DNA of 64,000 nucleotides from Saccharum officinarum. Lineage: Eukaryota > Streptophyta > Magnoliopsida > Poales > Poaceae. The stretch is taken from assembly GCA_020631735.1 (NCBI GenBank), contig CM036170.1, positions 70,447,737-70,511,736 of the forward strand. The letters are read 5' to 3'. Positions 56,563-64,000 of this stretch are shown here, piece after piece. A model generated the notes under the pieces. The model did no database searches, had not been told where the DNA came from, and saw only the letters and a list, made by a program, of their open reading frames with translations. Position 1 is the first letter of the stretch; every line of letters begins with the position of its first letter. A program made the translations under genes and the position numbers.

Positions 56563-56718
56563 TTTTCAATTATGCATCTACGCCCAGGCCAAGGTATGTA
56601 TGTGTGATGACTCTCCTACACTATGCTACCGGTGTGTTAGATTAGAGGTAGCCTTCATATATGAGATAGTCATATATGTCGCTAGTTTACTTTTATGTAA
56701 CATCGCACCTACGCTCAG

Positions 56719-56729
56719 GTAAGTGTGAG
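56719..56729 (+). other. Conserved splice-donor-like site of E4
   Basis: CTCAGGTAAGTGTGAG matches the consensus CAG/GTAAGT fully. It is kept although E4 has lost the accessory ORF that follows in E2 and E3. Confidence 0.5.
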
Positions 56730-59150
56730 TTGTGAGAGCATGACCGTACAACCTGCGGTCTAGGGGAGAGCTAGTTTTGGTTACTGGATTATTTACATGT
56801 TACACACATGTATATATGAAGGTACTTAATTGTGGGTGATCGAATGATTCGGGTAGTTTTGGTGCTACATGTATATATACAGGGGTATATGTGTATGAGA
56901 GTACTTAAAAATTTTACTTACTGCTTTCATTGTGTGCCATATATTGGGGAATTGTTGGGCTGCAATGAAACTTTTCTGCAGGTACGCTAACCACGAATGC
57001 GTAAGTCGAATGTAGCTGACGACTAGCTATATATCGAGAGAGTGCGTGTAATGCCACCGACATAGAACGTGATCGCCACCTTGGGTTGGCAATCTTGTGA
57101 GGACGAATAGGACGAAGCATGCATCTTCATGATTGTTGCCTTATGCATAGTTATGCTCCTCTCATCCTTGTTCAAATGATAAGTAACTTGTGATCAAGGT
57201 AGTACACTATCTTTCTTGGGTGAAGCTAAACAAGAATGCCTTACTCCATGTTGTTCACCCAAGCGTTTGCAAATGCTTTAGGCCTCACCTAAGTAATTGT
57301 GATTCTTATTAATGAATTAAATTAGTTGGTCTAAGGTAATAATATTTAGAGCTACTAGAATAACATGTTTTGTGTGCTCTCTTGTTAAGTAGAACAAAGG
57401 CAAGCTTTGTTTTGCTTGTTGAATGTTGGCTGCTAGAACGTTTTCTGTTGTAGTGATGCTTTCGTGGTCATAATGGTGTTTTTTCTGTAGTTATGGAGAA
57501 TACCAAAGTTGTAGCTAACTTACTCATCTAGGTTGTCCAAAAATTTCATGACACTAGGCCTTATGGTTTGGGAATTATAAATTTTAGAAGTTTGTTGTTA
57601 AAATCTGCTCATGTCAGAACAGATATGAATGTTTGCTTTATTTGACCTATGTGCGTATGGAATCATGTCTTGGAAATATTATAAGAAGTGTAGTATGTTT
57701 TCTAAGCTTTCCAAAATGCTAAAGATCACTACTTTTGATGGTGTAAGTCACCAGTTATTAGCTTGTGAAGTTGAATGACAGAATCTGTCCAAATCTGGAC
57801 AGAAATGTCTTCTTTGTGTTGATTAACCTTGTTAGCTGTAGAATCATCCTAGTACGATAATAAGAAAGTTATAGAGAATTTAATAATATTTACATAAAGT
57901 TAAGGATCACTTTTGTTAGGTTCCTAGAACTCCAGTTGTGTATTTTTGAAGTTCTTGTCAGTTTTCTGTCCATATTGGTACAGATCTGAAACATTAGCAT
58001 TTTTGGTCATGTTAATCTATGAATTAGCTTTTGGTATAAATAACTAAAGTGTAGCCATCTTCCTAAGCTTTCTAGAAAGTCTAGGATCACCTTTGTAGGA
58101 TGTCTACAACCTTAGTTATGGTTGAAACAAGTAACTATTGTGCTGCTGTCCAGATTCTGTGCACATGCTAAGTTGGCTCCCTTAGCTAGTGTTGTCTAGA
58201 GCTAAACTTGTAGTTAGTTCATGTTTTAGATGAATGCTTATTTTTGGGTGAGCCTTGTGCCTTGTATTGGTTGCTTAAGCCTATTCGTTTGAATTTTCTC
58301 TAATGTCTGTTTGACTATGATGTTGTATGTATGCTTGTTATCTAGGTAGTGCCCTAGTTGTCACCTCGTTTGTCCTCGGTGAGCATACAAGGGCCACATA
58401 ACTTTATCCTAGAACAATGTTCACGTACGCAATTGTATGGTTGTTGTCTTCCATTAGGTTCTCTATCTTAGGAGCCTGAGCCTGTAGACTTGGTGGTTAG
58501 CCCTTGAATATTTGTATCCATGCCTTTGCTTGACCGAAAGTTCAAAGTTTAGTTCTCCTATATGTTTGTATAGGCCGTGGATGTTTTCTAACCCTTTTTG
58601 TGAAGACCCTTGTCGACTGACCAACCAAGTTAACTCTCATCAACGCTAGCCTTTGACCATGGTTCGTACGTTACCAGTTGTGGATACCATACCTAAATCC
58701 ATGTTGGACCTTCCGGTTACCTCTCCCAAAGGTTAGCTAGTATGACGCAGTGTATCTCTGCTATGGTCTCTAAATCGTGTGCTTGCAAATTCGTGTATCT
58801 ACCTTATCAACTCAATCTATGACTACATATCAGTTTTTGCCCTAAAAATTTTGCTTAATCTGTCCCCAACCTTCCCAAGTCTCGGAATGTTCACCAGTCT
58901 TGATATCAAGTTGTTGCTCAACATGATTGAATCTCCTGTTAATCTTTTATCTGGTACTCCCCTCGGTGGACGCAAGTCGTACGTAGAATTTAAGCAAGAG
59001 CCTCTTGCTCAGTTATCCTTGGCAATTGCGTGATGTTCTCTTGTGCTATATTTTGATCTTTGAATCACCTCCTGGTTAATTCCAAACCTTGTGATTACCT
59101 TTGCTTGCTATCCCTCCCTTGTATAATGCTTGTTTTTACCACCCAAATTG
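56730..59150 (+). other. E4 internal non-coding region with degenerate modules
   Basis: No supported gene. At about 57661, 57841 and 58021 a module of about 180 bp recurs in diverged form (AAGTGTAG, CTAAGCTTTC, GATCAC, CAGTTATG, CTGTCCA). Related modules lie in the LTRs of E4 (about 54280-54400) and E2 (about 13690-13830). Confidence 0.5.
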
Positions 59151-61249
59151 TGTCATTTGAAATTTCTCATCGGGTGCATGTTCAGTAATGGTGTTGTGAG
59201 TAGCAACTAATGGTGCCGCGACGAAACCGAGAGCCTCCTGTGGGTGCACACACAAGGTTGTGTTGCTCGGCACGCGCTGGTATCATGGTTTCTAATCATA
59301 ATCCATTGCAGAACAACACTTATGTGATTTTCACGTGACCTTCTTCCTTGATTGTTTTTCCATATCTTATCAAAAGACCCTTATGTAGGACTAAATATAG
59401 TAGAGCTTCCTCCTGAAGTTACTAAGAGGATAACCTTTGAAGAACAGGTCACCGACATAAATATTAACAGACTGCAATAGGTGGTAGACATGTGACTCTA
59501 CTTAGTTGTCCCATTACTGAAGACCACCATCTAGTGAGCCAAGTATCTCATCTCTATTGGATAAAAAGGACACACGACACATAATGTTGGACAAGTCATC
59601 TGCTAGATAAGACTCGATCGTTACAATATACAAGTTTTAACCTTTGTATGCATAATGGCCATACCGTCGAAATCAACCATCTTTGGTGTGACTCCTTATC
59701 CACTGAATTCGATGGCAACCATCTGTTTTGCATCAACCATAGTTGTTGTGGTCGAGAATGAAGAATTGGAACTTTTTAGTGTTGAGAGACAACTAATTAG
59801 TTACCAATATGAAGGTTAATCTCCAGTTAGGTAATGACTCATTGGTAGCTACGAAGGCTAGGTCTACAGAGCAATAACCAACAAGAAGTTAATCAACTAG
59901 CCAATAACTGGAGTGATACTCTGTCGTCCAGAGTCATTACGACCAAGTCAATTCCATCTTGGACAATCACACAGATAGTGCAAGGTGTTCTATCAGCTAA
60001 AGCGAAGAATTAGATAAAGCATGACCTAGTTTCAATTAGCATCCTTGTGCCCATAGGTGCCACAAATGGTTTGTCCATAACTTTATTGGACGAAGTGTCA
60101 AGGAATATTCAGAAGCGGTTCCTTATCCTTGTAGGAATGTTCTCTAGGCAGAATATGTGTTTTGCCCTGCAAAAGTAACCTGCAAGTTCAAAGCGTGTGC
60201 ATCCTCGGATTGGTATGTAAATTAATAGTCGAGATCTGATGTTGGATGGTCCTTTTGAGGTCTCACAGATACTAGTTTACACTCTTTCATTTGCTTTTGG
60301 TTTCTCGTATCCCCAATGTACGAGTAGCCTTGGTTTCTGCAAATCAATTTATACCATCGTGAATCAAAAGCAATTTGAAAAGTGTCAAACAACAGATTTC
60401 CCATATTAGCGCTGCTATTTGATCCTAAAAAGGAAGCCTCAAGGTGAGAGTGGCCTGACAAAGTTGTTATGCTGCAAGTCAACTCAACTTACAGTGCAAC
60501 TAAGTCATAAAGGAAAATTTTTACTCAATCGCTTGGTGGTAGACTACTCCCCGCGGTTAAGTGAATAAGTACAACTTTTGTTGTCCTTAAGGCCTCGTTA
60601 CATCTTTCTTTGGGAATTATTTTTCAACGATGACATACTTTGGTACCTTATACATGTTTTTACCAAGAGGTTGCATCTGATTCAACCCAGATAACGATTG
60701 CCTTTAGAAAGGAGAATCTTCTTAGGTAACATTTGATAGAAATAGAAAGCCGACAGAGTCAGCTATCACATTCACTGACCCCTCGACAGACTCAGAGAAT
60801 ACAGTGTTGTCAGCAGAGAAAGAGAACTGCACACATGGAACCTAAAGTAGTTTTTCATTGGTTGGTGTCTAAATGAATGAACGTTTACGACCAGAATAGA
60901 CCTTGTCTATTGGTTAGTCAGTATTCTATGGCCTCAGAGTATATTGTCATCTATGATCTCACCCTTTTGGAAGGTTGTACTCAAGCCATTTTGGTAGAAA
61001 GCTGTTTTTCAAAACCATGTGAACATAGAGCCATTTCAACGAGTATACTTCTAAAAATTATGGTCTAGTGTCAAGTTCATACGGACTATGCTGTGTTCAC
61101 TAAAGAGTCAGATCCTTGTGAGTGGTTCACTCATGGACCAAATGATCTCCGTACCCTGAGAATGCAGTACGTGCTATCTTGGATTCCTCCCAAAGTAACA
61201 ATGCTTCATGGAAGTCAATGAAGGAAATTCTTCAGACGAATTTTTCCAT
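59151..61249 (+). repeat. E4 internal region, source copy of the LTR fragment
   Basis: Holds the 74-nt block (59212-59284) then about 2 kb with no ORF over 90 codons. Twin of 51635-53733. Confidence 0.85.
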
Positions 61250-61377
61250 AAAGAGTAAGTATCAGAAAGTGCCTTTGACCAAATTGTTCGCTGATGTTGA
61301 CGCTTTGTAGCTGAATGCTATAGCAGATGTTGGGAACTAGATAACGTGTCTCTCTTCCTTAAAAGATCTTCCATTCC

Positions 61378-61413
61378 GAATCTCGAGACGCGATTCTTTT
61401 AAGGGGGGAGGGC
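61378..61413 (+). other. E4 stem-loop and polypurine tract
   Basis: GAATCTCGAGACGCGATTC (61378-61396) is the stem-loop with one mismatch, followed by AAGGGGGGAGGGC (61401-61413) against the LTR start. Confidence 0.75.
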
Positions 61414-64000
61414 TGTAACACCCCAGGTGTTGATCACCAATTAAGTAGTGGGTTTAAGCTCAAATATGATAAATTAGTGGAGATGACGATGCCAAAGTCA
61501 AACCTATGGAAATAAACCCTAACCTAACTTAGATATTGCACCCTTGCTTACATATAGGCTCAATTAAGAGATATATGCTTGGGTGTTGTTATCAAAGTAT
61601 CTTCACATGTCTCACATCAAGAACTATCTATATTGATCCCTGGAAAAGTTTTATGAAGTTTGGAATCAAAAAGTCACATGAAATGATAAGTTCCATTCCT
61701 ATTGAAATTTGCCCCATTAAGTTAATGGAACTATAGAACATCAACCAAACCTTGCAAACTAGCCAAATGACTCTAGATGAACTCTACAACACCTTAACTA
61801 CACTTAGGGCACTTAATGGAACAATGTTCATGTTGATCATTTTGCCTAAATGTGCTTCTAAGTGATGGTTGACCATAGATGGACCCTAGAACACTTGTGT
61901 TTGACCGTTTCAAAGGTGTGACCTAGAAGCTTTGCATGACTATGCACCCTTTGACAAAGTTGTGGAGAATTTTATAAGGAACAAACTTTGTTTAAGAGTC
62001 AAGTCATGAAAATATGTGGAACATGCTCAAATAGGGCCCACAAGGCAGTTTTAGGGCTGATTTCAGCACTTAGCCATTTTTAAGCCCTAATTCCGGTAAC
62101 ATCGACATTGACATTCCGCGTTCTCCAAAATTCGTTAAGCAACTTGAGTTGGTCCAAAAATAAAAGTTGAAGGTTATATTATGGGGAAGAGCATGCAAGA
62201 AGATGGCACTTGATAAAATCCATTTGCACCTCAATTTTGAAGGTTTACCAATTTTTGTCAACACATTGACAATGCTGCCTTGGCACATCATTATATCCTA
62301 AATTAGGTCACCAATGACTATGACCCCAAATAGAAATTTTAGAGCATACTGAGATGAACAACTTTGCTTTTTGGCCCAAAGACTGATTCGGTCTGGAAGT
62401 GGCCCAATTTGGCTCCCCACTTCGTCCTCACCGACGCCCGCCAGGTGTTCGTTGAATTGCCGCAAAGGGCGACGCGTGGCCGAGCGCGTGGCAGCCATGC
62501 CTTGCTCGCGCCCCTACCTTCCTGGACGCGTGCCCTGCTCCTCCTTGCATTGATGTGGACGCCGTGCTGCCACAGTCGCTTCTTCCTCGCGCTCGAACGC
62601 TCCAGAGCGGAGCAGCCATGGAAACCGACATGGCCGCCCATGGAGCTCCGAGCCGCCACCGTCGTCCCTCCATCTCCGAGCTCCCTGGCATCCCCCAGCA
62701 CAGCACCACCTCCGCCTCTCCCTGCTACACCACCGCACCATCTCATCTCCGGCCTCTCCTCGCCGCAGTAGAGCGCGGCCACCGGAGCACGCCATGGCCG
62801 ACCGGCCGAGCTCCATGGCCACCGTCGACCCTCCATCACATGCCTCCCCAGCCCGAGCTGAGCGTGTCAACACCCTCACCACCTCACACCGCGCCCGGCG
62901 CACCTCTTCCCTGTCCCCAACCGTCGCCGGAGCACCCTGCCGCCGGAGACGCCCCGAGCATGGCCGCCGGCGCACGTGGCTGGGCCACCTCGAACCCCCT
63001 CGAGCCGAGCCGTGGCCACCCACGGGTGCGCGTCAGTCTCCTCTTGCTCCACCGCCATTTCCCGGCTGCCGGCGTGGCCTCCTCCGGCCGGAGCAGCGAG
63101 CTCCGACGAGCTCCTCTGTTCGCCGGGGATGAAGACCGGCGCCCCTCCTCTCTGTCTCTCTCTCTCTGTGTGGTTGACTGACGAGCGGGTCCGGATGAGC
63201 AGCGGGTCCCACTTGTCGGTTTAAGAAAGCGGTTGTCTGGGTATGTATTCGGGTGGAGCTAGCAAATTAGTAGGGTTGTTCTAAATCCTGTTTTTGAAAT
63301 TCAGATTTTATGTAAATCTTCTAAAATGCATATCTCTTGCTAGGTAAATCCAAAAATAGCAAAAATGGACTTTTTGGAAACCTTGAGAATAGATCTATGC
63401 AGTAGAGTCATAAAATGTTACATGTTTGTAGATGTTTTCTAAGGTTTTATTTAAGCTTTAAAAATGCTCCAAAAATGCTTATAAACTTGATCAGAGCCAT
63501 ATCTTGAGTTTTAGAACCCCAAAAATGGTGATTCTTGTTTTGTTAATTTTGTGATGACATGTACTTGCTAGGAAAAATATCAAACACACTAGTTGTTCAC
63601 TGTTTTCTTAAGGTTTTAATTTGACCTTGATAAATAAGGAAATCCACATTTTATTACTTTCATTTTATATCTTGAGTTGTGTTGCTCCAAATGATGTGAA
63701 ATTTTTATGGTAGTCTTTCCATGCTATGAATGTACTGTGGTATAAATTTCATGGCCATTTCTTACTGTATGCTCAAGTTATTGAGTTAACTTGTTTATGG
63801 CTTAATAAATAGCTTATAAATAATATATAAATGATAAAATAGAAAATGTTGTTCCATTACCTTAGTATGATGTTTCTCTATCATATTGATTCATAATATG
63901 GCCTTGTGTTCACAGAAAATATTGAGTTTTAGGTTTAACTTGCTCTCACATGATTTATTGCAATAGCTATTTGTCTTTTTCATAGAGGTTGATATACTTG
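61414..64000 (+). mobile_element. E4 3' LTR, partial
   Basis: Starts TGTAACACCCC and runs off the window. It keeps the original LTR sequence lost from the left LTR, including a GC-rich island (about 62400-63200) with a donor-like GTCTGGGTATGT at 63240. CATAGAGGTTGATATACTTG at the end matches 53735-53754, which fixes the alignment. ORFs in the GC island overlap in many frames and are not called. Confidence 0.88.

Larger units (their letters stand above)
51385..64000 (+). mobile_element. E4: non-autonomous relative of E2, runs off the window
   Basis: An LTR retrotransposon inserted in the CopB LTR. It shares with E2 the LTR start TGTAACACC, the primer binding site, leader blocks, the 74-nt block, the polypurine tract (AAGGGGGGAGGGC) and the stem-loop. 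No gag, pol or accessory ORF is found between 56374 and 61413. It must use proteins from another element, plausibly of the E2 type. LTR ends differ at 3 of about 250 comparable bases. Confidence 0.85.

Overview
This window is grass (Poaceae, probably panicoid) nuclear heterochromatin built almost entirely of nested retrotransposons. I see no host gene, rRNA or tRNA gene, and no CRISPR array. The evidence is chromovirus-type Ty3/gypsy polyproteins, Maximus/SIRE-like Ty1/copia LTRs and gag, an RTE-clade LINE with a (TTG)n tail, and a Tourist-like MITE. Family names come from protein motifs I read directly; species is inference.

Layout. (1) E1, a minus-strand Ty3/gypsy chromovirus, runs from before position 1 to 29991. 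Its 3' LTR (1-4937) is interrupted by a LINE (354-3716). Its gag-pol (4985-9409) has 8 in-frame nonsense codons and no frameshift. Its accessory ORF is split by E2. (2) E2, a young plus-strand chromovirus (10919-27009), has 4.8 kb LTRs differing by roughly 0.7% by eye count and an intact 1468-residue gag-pol (17805-22211). (3) 29992-30698 is unassigned sequence, the target of E1. (4) CopA is a minus-strand copia LTR piece (30699-32620). (5) E3, an older minus-strand chromovirus (32621-43574), is inserted in CopA. (6) CopB, a gag-only copia element (43575-51384), is inserted in the right LTR of E3. (7) E4 (51385 to beyond 64000) is a non-autonomous relative of E2 inserted in the LTR of CopB. 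The order of insertion at right is CopA, E3, CopB, E4; at left it is E1, then E2 and the LINE.

Main discovery. E1, E2 and E3 each have an accessory ORF between the primer binding site and gag whose first codons imitate the histone H3 N-terminal tail. E2 begins MARTKRTARKSTGGRAPRHQ and E3 begins MARTKQNARKSTGGRAP. E1 begins MVRGRKTARMTTGGHY. Each ATG directly follows a 3' splice-site-like CAG or TAG, and E2, E3 and E4 share a conserved GTAAGTGTGAG donor in the leader. The same elements encode a chromodomain-like end on integrase, a fold known to read methylated H3 tails, so a link between the two is plausible but unproven.

Other shared structure: an LTR-encoded peptide with motif DLPECPDHRP (E2, E3), a stem-loop directly before the polypurine tract (all four), a conserved leader block (E2, E3, E4), and a 74-nt block (E2, E4) that may be a packaging signal. 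E4 also has a chimeric left LTR carrying 2.1 kb of its own internal region.
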